Source: Propionispora hippei DSM 15287 (lineage in GTDB: Bacteria; Bacillota; Negativicutes; Propionisporales; Propionisporaceae). From it: a stretch of DNA of 64,000 nucleotides. A program made the position numbers and the translations under genes. Below are positions 50,764 through 59,198 of this stretch, one piece after another. The stretch spans positions 1-64,000 of the forward strand of contig NZ_FQZD01000016.1 of NCBI RefSeq assembly GCF_900141835.1, read 5' to 3'. The notes under the pieces were generated by a model, which had not been told where the DNA came from, searched no databases, and saw only the letters and a list, made by a program, of their open reading frames with translations. Numbering within the stretch: the stretch's first letter is position 1; the number at the start of each line of letters is the position of its first letter.

Positions 50764-51891
50764 ATGATAACCTTTAAGGAGCTATATAGCAGAATCAAGC
50801 AAGAGGTAGCGGCCCGGGAGGACATTAACTGGGAAAGCCTAAGCAGTGATGAATTTGATAAAAGCCAGCTTAGCTGCCTGTTTAGTCCGGAACAGCATCC
50901 GGTTCATCAGTCTATTCAGGAATGTCTTGAAAAAGCCGAAGCGGGCAGCCTGACAATTTCCCGGGATGTGCTGGCATCATTGAAATCGCTGGCAGCGAAG
51001 CAGACCTTTGCCTATGTGCTGATAGCCCCTTCTTTTTTGGGCCAGTTTCATGAACAGGTGACGCCGGGCATGCTGCGTAACGCCTTCCGGCACATGGGCC
51101 TTGACGGTATGGTGGAAGTGGCCGTGTTTGCCGATATCCTGACCATTAAAGAAGCGCTGGAGTTTGACAGGAATATTCTCAGCGAAAAGGACTTCCAGTT
51201 GACCAGCTGCTGCTGTCCCATGTGGATTGCTATGATCCGGAAGGTTTACAGCGAGTTAATGCCTCATGTTCCGGCCACGGTGTCACCGATGATTGCGGCC
51301 GGCCGGACGGTTAAAATTCTGCATCCAGGATCGGTGACCATTTTTGTCGGTCCCTGCGTTGCTAAAAAGAGTGAAGCCCGGGAAACAAATCTGGCAGGCG
51401 CTATTGATCATGTGCTGACCTATCAGGAAACCAAGGAATTGTTTGACTTGCTGCAAATTGATCTAACCTCCTATGTGGACAGTGAGAAGGAAAATTCCTC
51501 CCGGGGCGGTCGTATTTATGCGCGGGCCGGCGGGGTTAGTGAGGCGGTGCAGCGAACCGTGGAACGGCTGAATCCTAATCGGACGATTACCATCAAGACC
51601 AGAATGGCCGATGGCGTGCCAAACTGCCGGATCATGATGAATGAACTTCTGGAAGGGCAGGTCAATGCCAATTTCTTCGAAGGTATGGGCTGCAGCGGCG
51701 GTTGTGTCGGTGGGCCGAAAGTGCTTGTCGACAAGGAATTTGCCAAAAACAGAGTGGATGCCTACGGAGCAAAAGCCGTGTATAAAACACCGATTGAGAA
51801 TCCCTATGTGATTGAGCTGCTTCATCGCTTAGGTTTTGAAACGCCGGACAGTCTGTTGGCGGATAACGAATTTTTCACCCGCAGGTTTTAA
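50764..51891 (+). CDS. [FeFe]-hydrogenase-like H-cluster domain protein
   Basis: 375 residues consisting of only the iron-hydrogenase large-subunit C-terminal domain. The three H-cluster motifs are recognisable. L1 is SCCCPMW (Cys149-151), L2 is GPCVAKKSEA (Cys198) and L3 is GMGCSGGCVGG (Cys310, Cys314). All four cluster-ligand cysteines are thus kept, but L1-L3 deviate from the catalytic consensus (TSCCPGW, MPCxxKK, MACPGGC). No N-terminal ferredoxin-type Fe-S motifs are present. It may be a sensory or minimal hydrogenase of the divergent groups, or a non-hydrogenase relative. No maturation genes are nearby. Confidence 0.85.
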   Translation: MITFKELYSRIKQEVAAREDINWESLSSDEFDKSQLSCLFSPEQHPVHQSIQECLEKAEAGSLTISRDVLASLKSLAAKQTFAYVLIAPSFLGQFHEQVTPGMLRNAFRHMGLDGMVEVAVFADILTIKEALEFDRNILSEKDFQLTSCCCPMWIAMIRKVYSELMPHVPATVSPMIAAGRTVKILHPGSVTIFVGPCVAKKSEARETNLAGAIDHVLTYQETKELFDLLQIDLTSYVDSEKENSSRGGRIYARAGGVSEAVQRTVERLNPNRTITIKTRMADGVPNCRIMMNELLEGQVNANFFEGMGCSGGCVGGPKVLVDKEFAKNRVDAYGAKAVYKTPIENPYVIELLHRLGFETPDSLLADNEFFTRRF

Positions 51892-52120
51892 ATGGTGGCG
51901 AGAATTTATGACGTTAGGCCAAACGGTCAGAATTCTTCCTTTTCCCGGCAAATAGTCCTGGGTTAAAATCGTAGGCAGCCGTAGCTTTTCCTGTTATAAT
52001 CAAGAGGGACTTAGTGATTTATCAACTTTCAATTACAATTTTTTACGTATCTTTTTTCGCAATTTTAATTTTACAAAGTTGACGGACTGCTAATTATTTT
52101 GATGAAAACAGGAGGGACCT

Positions 52121-52570
52121 ATGAGCCATCTGAAAATGGAAAAGCAAAAGCGGATTGCGCTGATCGCCCATGACAATCGCAAAGGGGAACTGATTGCCTG
52201 GGCCTCGACAAACAAAGAGAAGCTGAGCCGTCATTTCCTCTGTGGTACAGGCACTACGGCATCGATGATTTCGGCCGAAACAGGCCTGCCGGTCCGGGGC
52301 TACCAAAGCGGTCCGTTGGGAGGCGATCAACAGATCGGTGCCTGTATTGTCAATAATGAGGTTAATCTGATGGTCTTCTTCTGGGACCCGCTGGCGGCGC
52401 AGCCCCACGACCCTGATGTCAAGGCGCTGCTAAGATTGGCCGTCCTGTATGATGTGCCTGTGGCGATGAGCCAGTCGGCGGCCGACTTTTTCCTAAGATC
52501 AACCTGTATGGAAGAAGAATACGAGCGTAATGTGATTGACTTTGTTCAGGCCAGAAAAAAAGGATTTTAA
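52121..52570 (+). CDS. mgsA: Methylglyoxal synthase
   Basis: 149 residues, the standard length. The enzyme converts dihydroxyacetone phosphate to methylglyoxal and phosphate. Conserved segments are IALIAHDNRKGEL (catalytic Asp), CGTGTTASMI, GPLGGDQQIGA and FFWDPLAAQPHDPDVKALLRLA (in part). CAGGAGGG site upstream, terminator downstream; monocistronic. Confidence 0.96.
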   Translation: MSHLKMEKQKRIALIAHDNRKGELIAWASTNKEKLSRHFLCGTGTTASMISAETGLPVRGYQSGPLGGDQQIGACIVNNEVNLMVFFWDPLAAQPHDPDVKALLRLAVLYDVPVAMSQSAADFFLRSTCMEEEYERNVIDFVQARKKGF

Positions 52571-52582
52571 AAATGGGAGCTA

Positions 52583-52615
52583 AAAAACATGGACTAATGG
52601 GGTCCGTGTTTTTTT
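52583..52615 (+). terminator. Intrinsic terminator of mgsA
   Basis: AAAAACATGGAC / GGTCCGTGTTTTT with T-run. Confidence 0.85.
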
Positions 52616-52626
52616 GTTGCCGGCAG

Positions 52627-52748
52627 TTAGGGCTTGTTTGCAGGGGGCCGCTATTTCGTAAAACTTCGCGTGCCCTATAGGGGATAATTCGTCTGGCGAA
52701 AAAATCACTCGCCATGAGTCATTCCGTTAATTTACAAACAAGCCCTAA
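52627..52748. repeat. Repeat B1: 122-base MITE-like element
   Basis: Terminal inverted repeat TTAGGGCTTGTTTG / CAAACAAGCCCTAA. The inner part (GGGCCGCTATT, TTCGTCTGGCG, CATGAGTCATTCCGTTA) recurs in B2 at 55497-55681 in the same orientation. Non-coding. Confidence 0.8.
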
Positions 52749-53230
52749 TAAATTCCGCACGATCAAGGGAAGAATACAGGGGGGATTGGTCACCGGTCTT
52801 TGGCGTAACTGGCCGGCCATCAATAAATTACAATTTCTTCTTGAATCTTTTCTGTCAGCCATTGTTGCCGTCAGCATACCTATGTTCACCAGGTGCGTCT
52901 CCTTCGTCTTAAATCCTCGTAAATTTAATTTGCCTGTCCCAAGTTGACGGATCGCTGGTTTTTTGGGGAAGAAAGGGATAGTACTGATGAACAATAAAAA
53001 GTAATATATTTACATTAGTGGGATTGATTGATTTTTAGGTACTTAATAAAGGATTTTTTAAGCCGATATAGAAATTTATACAAATGATCTGAGCAGACTG
53101 TCCGGCCTATCATCGCCCCAATCAAAACCGCTGATTGCATCAGCGGTTTCCTAAAGGAAAGGAGGGATAAACGCGTTATTTTTGACAATTGAATAAGGTA
53201 TTGCAAAACTTAGTAGATGAGGAGCAAAAA
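52749..53230. other. Long intergenic region before the OPT gene
   Basis: No convincing gene. It contains a perfect hairpin AAACCGCTGAT / ATCAGCGGTTT at 53125-53149 that recalls the ends of repeat C. The open frame upstream of the OPT start lacks a ribosome site. Confidence 0.5.
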
Positions 53231-55285
53231 ATGAAACCAATAGACTTTATGAGCGATAAACTAAGCGTTCCCGAGCTAACAATGCGGGGAATGCTCTTAG
53301 GGATGCTGATTACGGTTATTTTTACGGCATCCAATGTATATCTGGGCTTAAAAGTGGGATTGACTTTTTCGTCGTCAATTCCGGCTGCCGTTATTTCGAT
53401 GGCGATTCTAAAAATGTTTAAAGATTCCAACGTTCTGGAAAACAACATGGTGCAGACACAGGCATCCGCAGCAGGCACTCTTTCTGCAGTTATCTTCATT
53501 ATTCCTGGCTTGCTCATGTTGGGGTACTGGCAGGGTTTTGCCTTCTGGCAGACACTGATGATTTGCGCCTGCGGCGGCAGCCTGGGCGTACTGTTTACCA
53601 TTCCACTGCGCCGGGCGATGATTGTTAACAGTGATCTTCCTTATCCGGAAGGCCTGGCAGCGGCCGAAATTCTAAAAGTAGGCAGCGGCAGCACGGATGG
53701 CAGTAAGAACAGCGGTGTAAAAGATATCATGAGCGGCGGGTTTGTTGCGGCTTTGGTCAGCTTGTGCGCCGACGGTTTTCAGGTCATTTCTTCCGGCGTG
53801 CATTACTGGTTTACTTTTGGCGGCATGGTCTCCCAAGTACCCTTAGGGTTTTCTTCGGCTTTGCTGGGGGCCGGATATTTGATCGGAATTGCCAGCGGTA
53901 TATCCATTTTGGTAGGAACTCTTTTATCCTGGGGTGTTTTCGTTCCGTATCTGACGGCAGGTCTTTCGCCGGCAGAGGGACAGAGCCTGGGAGCTTTCGC
54001 TACAGGCATATGGGCGCAAAAAGTCCGGCTGATTGGTGCCGGTACGATCGGTATTGCGGCTGTCTGGACTTTGCTGACGCTGGTTAAACCCATTTTGGAG
54101 GGAATGCGCATTTCAGTTCAGGCTATGAGCCGTTCCGGACAAGGGAAAGGCCTTCATAGAATGGACACTGACCTGTCGCCGAAAACGACGGCACTCGTTT
54201 TAGGTGTGATTGTCCTTGGTTTGCTGGCAACCTTCTATTCCTTTATTGCCGATGCCAATCTGACGGCTGGTGTAACCTGGGTCTTTATTATTGTCGGCGT
54301 GCTTGTTGCCGTCTGCATGGGTTTTTTTGTAGCCGCTGCCTGCGGCTATATGGCCGGTTTGATCGGTACTTCGGCCAGCCCGATTTCGGGGATTGGCATT
54401 TTGGGGATTATCATTTCCTCGCTGGTAGTACTCGGTATCGGTTCTGCCGTCAGCCTGTTTGATACAGAGGCGGGAAGCAAGTTTGCTATTGCTCTGGCTA
54501 TTTTTATGACTAGTGTTATTGTCAGCATTGCGGCCATTTCCAATGACAATCTGCAGGACTTGAAAACCGGCCAATTGGTCGGAGCCACTCCCTGGAAACA
54601 GCAGGTGGCCCTGCTCTTAGGTTGTGTTGTCGGCGCCTTTGCCATTGCGCCGGTATTGAACTTGCTCTATGAAGCGTATGGCTTTGTGGGAGCTATGCCG
54701 CGTCCCGGCATGGATGAAGCTCAAGTCTTATCGGCACCGCAAGCGACCTTGATGACAACGATTGCCAAGGGGATTTTCAGCCATAATCTGGATTGGAATT
54801 ATATTCTGTTTGGCGTTGGTGTCGGTTTGGTCATTATCGTTATTGACATCGTGTTGAAAAAGAATTCGTCGGCTAAATACTGCCTGCCGCCGCTGGCTGT
54901 GGGCATGGGGATTTATTTGCCGCCTACCTTGGAAATACCATTGGTATTTGGTGCCGTAATCAGCTATTTAGTCTGCCGTTATTTACGCAAACGGGCGGAA
55001 GAACGGAGCCCGGGACATGTGGAAGACGATGTTGAAACCTGCAACCGCCACGGCGTGCTGTTTGCGTCAGGGCTGATTGTCGGCGAAAGCCTAATGGGCG
55101 TTATTATCGCCATCATCATCGTATTCTCCGTGACTAGCGGCGGCAGTGATGCACCGCTCAAACTGGTGGGCAAGGATTTTGGCGCTACGGCTGACTGGCT
55201 TGGTCTGGTTGTGTTTGCCGCAGTAATTGTCACCTTTGTTTCCCGGGTGCTCAGCGTAGACTACAAAGCCAAAGCGAAACAATAA
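53231..55285 (+). CDS. OPT-family oligopeptide/metal-chelate transporter
   Basis: 684-residue integral membrane protein with about 15-16 hydrophobic segments. The N-terminus has ELTMRGMLLGMLITVIFTASN and YLGLKVGLTFSSSIPAAV (cited in part), a family hallmark. LPYPEGLAAAEIL and GASxSPISG-like text (TSASPISGIG) follow. OPT proteins import oligopeptides or metal chelates with protons. ATG 53231 has GAGGAG 6 bases before it. The gene is flanked on both sides by copies of repeat B in direct orientation. Confidence 0.92.
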   Translation: MKPIDFMSDKLSVPELTMRGMLLGMLITVIFTASNVYLGLKVGLTFSSSIPAAVISMAILKMFKDSNVLENNMVQTQASAAGTLSAVIFIIPGLLMLGYWQGFAFWQTLMICACGGSLGVLFTIPLRRAMIVNSDLPYPEGLAAAEILKVGSGSTDGSKNSGVKDIMSGGFVAALVSLCADGFQVISSGVHYWFTFGGMVSQVPLGFSSALLGAGYLIGIASGISILVGTLLSWGVFVPYLTAGLSPAEGQSLGAFATGIWAQKVRLIGAGTIGIAAVWTLLTLVKPILEGMRISVQAMSRSGQGKGLHRMDTDLSPKTTALVLGVIVLGLLATFYSFIADANLTAGVTWVFIIVGVLVAVCMGFFVAAACGYMAGLIGTSASPISGIGILGIIISSLVVLGIGSAVSLFDTEAGSKFAIALAIFMTSVIVSIAAISNDNLQDLKTGQLVGATPWKQQVALLLGCVVGAFAIAPVLNLLYEAYGFVGAMPRPGMDEAQVLSAPQATLMTTIAKGIFSHNLDWNYILFGVGVGLVIIVIDIVLKKNSSAKYCLPPLAVGMGIYLPPTLEIPLVFGAVISYLVCRYLRKRAEERSPGHVEDDVETCNRHGVLFASGLIVGESLMGVIIAIIIVFSVTSGGSDAPLKLVGKDFGATADWLGLVVFAAVIVTFVSRVLSVDYKAKAKQ

Positions 55286-55339
55286 TTTCGCGATCGGCGG
55301 CAGGATGATAGATCAGGATGGACAGTTATAATTAGACCT

Positions 55340-55374
55340 GCGGCGCCCAGAGTTACTCTGGGTGCCGCTTTTAT
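55340..55374 (+). terminator. Intrinsic terminator after the OPT gene
   Basis: GCGGCGCCCAGAG / CTCTGGGTGCCGC then TTTTAT. Nothing recognisable lies between it and repeat B2. Confidence 0.85.
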
Positions 55375-55496
55375 ATGTGCGGTAGAGCGATTGGACGTAT
55401 ACGAAAAATGTAAGCCTTATGGTGAAGAAGCCTGGCAGAGCCTGGATTAGGTAGCCGGGAAACAATCTAATCCGGCCAATTGCTGTTTTCGGTATG

Positions 55497-55681
55497 TTAG
55501 GGCCTGTTTATAAAATGCCGAAACGCCCCCTGACGGTGCTTTTGGGGCCAGACTTCCTTGAAATTTTTTGAAATAGGGGCCGCTATTCCTGCAAAATTTC
55601 CCATGCCCTTTAGGGTTTAACTCGTCTGGCGCAAAAATCCATCGTCATGAGTCATTCCGTTACTTTACAAACAAGCCCTAA
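55497..55681. repeat. Repeat B2: 185-base MITE-like element
   Basis: Terminal inverted repeat TTAGGGCCTGTTTATAAA / TTTACAAACAAGCCCTAA. About 65 bases longer than B1 because of an extra stretch near the left end (ACGCCCCCTGACGGTG and following). Confidence 0.8.
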
Positions 55682-55751
55682 GCAGGAATTGGCTGTTGGC
55701 AGGCAGAAACATGATTAAAAAGACAATGATCAGGGCAGGGAGAGAGAACAT

Positions 55752-56405
55752 ATGAAATATGATGCGATATTATTTGATCTGGATGGCACCTTGACCGATT
55801 CGCAAGAAGGCATCTTGCGTTCGATTCAGTATGCCTTGGGGAAAAGCGGTATTGTCGAAAATGAGGTGGACAAGCTGGTCCCTTTTATCGGGCCGCCGCT
55901 GGCTGAGTCTTTTCGGGAAGTGTACAGCATGGACCCGGAACAGGTGGAACAGACGGTTGCTTACTACCAGGAATATTTTGCGGTCAAGGGAATGTACGAG
56001 AATACCGTGTATCCGGGTATTGAAGAGTTGTTGGCGGAGCTGGCGGACAGAGGGAAATATCTGGCGGTAGCCACTTCGAAGCCAATCTTCTTTTCGGAAA
56101 AGATTATTGACCACTTTTCATTAACAAAATATTTTCAAGCCATTGTTGGCGCCCACTTGGAAGGCAAGCACAGCGGCAAGGAAGAAATTATCGGCACTAT
56201 TTTGTCCGGTATTCCCCATATTCCGGCAAGCCGGGTGGTGATGGTGGGTGACCGCAAGTTTGACATTCACGGAGCGCAGGCCCATGGCATTGATGTCATT
56301 GCGGCAGGTTATGGCTACGGGGCCGATGAAGAACTGGCGGCGGCCGGACCGACGCATATTGCCGGATCGATCACGGAATTGCGGTCGCTGCTGCTGGGTT
56401 ACTAA
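55752..56405 (+). CDS. HAD-superfamily phosphatase (Gph-like)
   Basis: 217-residue HAD hydrolase. Motif 1 is DLDGTLTDS, motif 2 VATSKP, motif 4 VMVGDRKFDIHGA. The motif-3 Lys is likely in GKHSGK. A cap domain with FIGPPLAESF near residue 45 is typical of the YbbB/PpaX/Gph branch. Related to, but clearly different from, the HAD protein at 28257. Substrate unknown. Confidence 0.87.
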   Translation: MKYDAILFDLDGTLTDSQEGILRSIQYALGKSGIVENEVDKLVPFIGPPLAESFREVYSMDPEQVEQTVAYYQEYFAVKGMYENTVYPGIEELLAELADRGKYLAVATSKPIFFSEKIIDHFSLTKYFQAIVGAHLEGKHSGKEEIIGTILSGIPHIPASRVVMVGDRKFDIHGAQAHGIDVIAAGYGYGADEELAAAGPTHIAGSITELRSLLLGY

Positions 56406-56415
56406 AGCCGGTGTA

Positions 56416-56575
56416 CTAGTGCCTTGACCAAGTTAAATCTTAGTTTATACAGCCTCTCTTTTTCGCACTGCTGCGTTGTCGTCGGCTTACATATGGCCTG
56501 CGCGCCTCCTCCGCCTTGCATTGCAGAAAAATCTATACTGTATAATTCTAATTCATAACTTTGCCAAGACACCAG
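56416..56575. repeat. Repeat A2: 160-base MITE-like element
   Basis: Second copy of repeat A, from CTAGTGCCTTGACCAAGTT to AACTTTGCCAAGACACCAG, in the same orientation as A1. It differs by a few substitutions and small deletions. Lies just after the HAD gene. Confidence 0.82.
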
Positions 56576-56612
56576 GAGCACAAGGTTATTGAATAAGCCG
56601 GTACAAAAGAGG

Positions 56613-56656
56613 AAAGACTTCTTCCGTTACATCGGTAACGAAAAAAGTCTTTTTTC
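56613..56656 (+). terminator. Hairpin terminator
   Basis: AAAGACTTCTTCCGTTAC / GTAACGAAAAAAGTCTTT followed by TTTC. Confidence 0.8.
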
Positions 56657-56729
56657 TTATAGTGCATTAGTTATTTTACCGAAGGCTGGAAACGGAGCCG
56701 ACCAACATGTTAGCAGGAGCGTGAGAGCG

Positions 56730-57104
56730 ATGAGCGAGACAGTTAATCCGGTTGTTTGGGTTGAAATTCCCGTAGCCAATATGGAGCGGGCCAGACTTTT
56801 TTATGAAGCCGTATTCGGCTGGAGGTTGACGGTTATCGATATGGGACCCAGGCAGATGGCCATGCTGCCAAGCGAAATGGGCTTTCCTGGCTGCAGTGGG
56901 GCGCTGGTAAAAGAGCAGCATTTTGTACCCTCCTATGCCGGTTCGCTGGTGTATTTTTCGGTAAACGACATCCCTGGAATTCTTGCCGGAGTGGTGCTCC
57001 ATGGAGGTAAAGAACTGATTCCTAAAACGAGTATTGGCGAATATGGCTTCTGTGCTTATTTTGAAGATAGCGAGGGGAACCGCATTGGCTTACATACTCT
57101 GTAA
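56730..57104 (+). CDS. VOC (glyoxalase/bleomycin-resistance-like) protein
   Basis: 124 residues with the paired beta-alpha-beta-beta-beta modules of the VOC superfamily. The first module reads VWVEIPVANMERARLFYEAVFGW; the second ends FEDSEGNRIGLHT with the metal-ligand Glu/His region. Function unassigned. ATG 56730 follows CAGGAG; the open frame upstream crosses a terminator and is rejected. Its stop overlaps the convergent MFS gene by 15 bases. Confidence 0.82.
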   Translation: MSETVNPVVWVEIPVANMERARLFYEAVFGWRLTVIDMGPRQMAMLPSEMGFPGCSGALVKEQHFVPSYAGSLVYFSVNDIPGILAGVVLHGGKELIPKTSIGEYGFCAYFEDSEGNRIGLHTL

Positions 57105-58490
57105 TTCGCCCCGCGACCAGCATATGGCGGCCCCTGCCAGCCCAATCAGGACGGCTGCCAGATAGGTATTATGCAGGGATAGTACGAATCCGGTACTGCT
57201 GTTTAAGTAGGCATACCTGGCCATTTGTATGCTAAACATGGCCCCGCTGGTGGCAACGCCCATGACCTGTCCCACGTTGCGCATGAGGGCCAGCATACCG
57301 GAAGCCACGCCAATCTGATTTTTTGGAACACTTCCCATGATGGCGTTGTTATTGGGCGCTAAAAATAACCCGGTGCCGAAGCCGACCAGGGCTAAGCCTG
57401 TGACGGTAATTAGCGGATAGAAGGTATAGGTTTGGCTGAGCAGAAAAATACCTGTTGAGATCAGCAGCATGCCCAGGGTGGTTAAAAAGCGTGAGCCAAC
57501 CCGGTCAGACAGTGTTCCGGCTATAGGGGAAGTCAGCAGCATGGTCAAAGGGAAAACACTCATTAAGTAACCGGCCGTATTGGTTGGCAATGCCAGAAAG
57601 TTCACCAGATAAAAGGGCATAAGAAAGGTTACGGTATACTGCGTCAAGTAATTAATCATGGCGGAAAAATTGCAAAAAAGGAAAAAACGATTTCGGAACA
57701 CGGCAAAATTAAACATGGGGTATTTGCATCTGAGTTCAATGTAGGTAAAGAGCAGTGACGAAAGCAGGGCGCTCAAAAACAGGGTGATAATGATGGCCGA
57801 GCTCCAGCCCCAGGCTTGCCCATGGCTTAAAGCCAGCAAGAAGGTGGTAAGACTGATAAAAAGAGTGATGGCTCCTCCAAAATCAAATTTTTGCGGCTTT
57901 TTATCTTTAACGGGCAGTATCTTCCAGGACCAATAAGTTCCCAGGATGCCGATCGGAATGTTGATAATAAAGATGGATTGCCAGCCGTAAGCCTCTACCA
58001 GAAAGCCTCCCAAGGCCGGTCCGGTGGCAAGTCCCAAGGAGACAAACATGGCGTTGAGTCCGATGGCTTTGCCTCGCTCGGAAGGTTGAAAGGTGTCGGC
58101 GATAATTGCCTGAACCACGGCCAGTATGGCCCCGGCACCCAGGGCCTGCAAGGCCCGGGAGGCGATAAGCATCCAGATGTTGACGGAAAGACTGTTGCAT
58201 AAGGAGGCGATGGTGAATACGGCAAAGCCGCTGATAAACACCGGACGGTGACCGTACATATCGCCCATCCGGCCATACATCAGCAGGAGGCTGCTAATCA
58301 GCAGCAGATACACGATGACAACCCATTCGACATTGTTAAGGGTTGTATGAAAATACGTGGTAATGTCCGGCATGGCGATATTGACAATACTGGCATCCAA
58401 TGTTGACATAAATACGCCGAGGATGGTAGTCGAGTGGATTAACCATTTGCGGACACGGGGATTATCGGTTTGTAACAATTGACGGAACAT
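57090..58490 (-). CDS. MFS transporter, DHA2 (EmrB/QacA) type
   Basis: 466-residue exporter with about 14 hydrophobic segments. It has the DHA2 signature LDASIVNIAMPDI near residue 30, motif A GRMGDMYGHRPVF and motif C GLATGPALGGFL. Last gene of the minus-strand operon flavoprotein-TetR-exporter. It probably exports the compound sensed by the TetR protein. ATG 58490 is preferred; the frame stays open for 12 codons upstream. Confidence 0.9.
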   Translation of the reverse strand: MFRQLLQTDNPRVRKWLIHSTTILGVFMSTLDASIVNIAMPDITTYFHTTLNNVEWVVIVYLLLISSLLLMYGRMGDMYGHRPVFISGFAVFTIASLCNSLSVNIWMLIASRALQALGAGAILAVVQAIIADTFQPSERGKAIGLNAMFVSLGLATGPALGGFLVEAYGWQSIFIINIPIGILGTYWSWKILPVKDKKPQKFDFGGAITLFISLTTFLLALSHGQAWGWSSAIIITLFLSALLSSLLFTYIELRCKYPMFNFAVFRNRFFLFCNFSAMINYLTQYTVTFLMPFYLVNFLALPTNTAGYLMSVFPLTMLLTSPIAGTLSDRVGSRFLTTLGMLLISTGIFLLSQTYTFYPLITVTGLALVGFGTGLFLAPNNNAIMGSVPKNQIGVASGMLALMRNVGQVMGVATSGAMFSIQMARYAYLNSSTGFVLSLHNTYLAAVLIGLAGAAICWSRGELQSM

Positions 58491-58559
58491 AGGAAAGCCT
58501 TCTTTCTGCACGAATTCGCAGTGCAATATAGTATATTACCGGTTGCACCGATTGTTCTT

Positions 58560-59183
58560 TTAATCGTGCTCAGTTAGATTAACCATCCCTACGCCGATAA
58601 CGCCGACGGCTGTTTGGATAACGGCGTCCAAATCGCGCTGGCAATTGGCCAGCACACCGGTTTGCTGGGAACGGACAATGCCTTCGGCGCTGGCGTGAAG
58701 AAAGAGCGCCAGTGCCCGGGGGTCATAGGCCTTAAGCTCTCCGGCGGTGATGCCTTCCTGAATGATTTGTTCCAAAATGAAAATGGATTCGGCCTGTTTT
58801 TCCTGTAGGGCTTGTTGTAAAGGCAGCGGTAAGTCAATGCCAGCCATAGGATTAGCCGCCAGGTGAAGGATTTCAAAATATTGCGGTTCGCTATGAAAAA
58901 AATTCCAATAGGCGTAAAACACGCTCCGCAGGCGAAGCCCTGCGGAGCTGTTTTGTGCGGCGGCCAGGCGAAATCCTGCCAGTTGATGCTCATAGGCCTG
59001 GCAGCATATGTGAAAGAATATCTCCGCTTTGTTTTGAAAATGAAAATACAAAGGGCCTGTAGAAATATTTGCCGCGAGGGCAATGTTTCGCATCGAAGTC
59101 TTGTGATAGCCCAGGGTTAAAAACAGTTCGCGTGCTTTTAATAAAATCAGTTGCTGTGTAGTTGCCGAATCGGTGTTGTTCAT
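58560..59183 (-). CDS. TetR-family transcriptional regulator
   Basis: 207 residues. The TetR_N HTH is at about 14-60: LFLTLGYHKTSMRNIALAANISTGPLYFHF (cited in part), with recognition helix STGPLYFHF. The C-terminal ligand domain is helical. It starts 15 bases after the flavoprotein gene and precedes the exporter by 69 bases. The operon promoter carries two matching palindromes, a natural binding site for this protein, so autorepression is expected. Confidence 0.9.
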   Translation of the reverse strand: MNNTDSATTQQLILLKARELFLTLGYHKTSMRNIALAANISTGPLYFHFQNKAEIFFHICCQAYEHQLAGFRLAAAQNSSAGLRLRSVFYAYWNFFHSEPQYFEILHLAANPMAGIDLPLPLQQALQEKQAESIFILEQIIQEGITAGELKAYDPRALALFLHASAEGIVRSQQTGVLANCQRDLDAVIQTAVGVIGVGMVNLTEHD

Positions 59184-59198
59184 TGATTTTGCTCTTTT

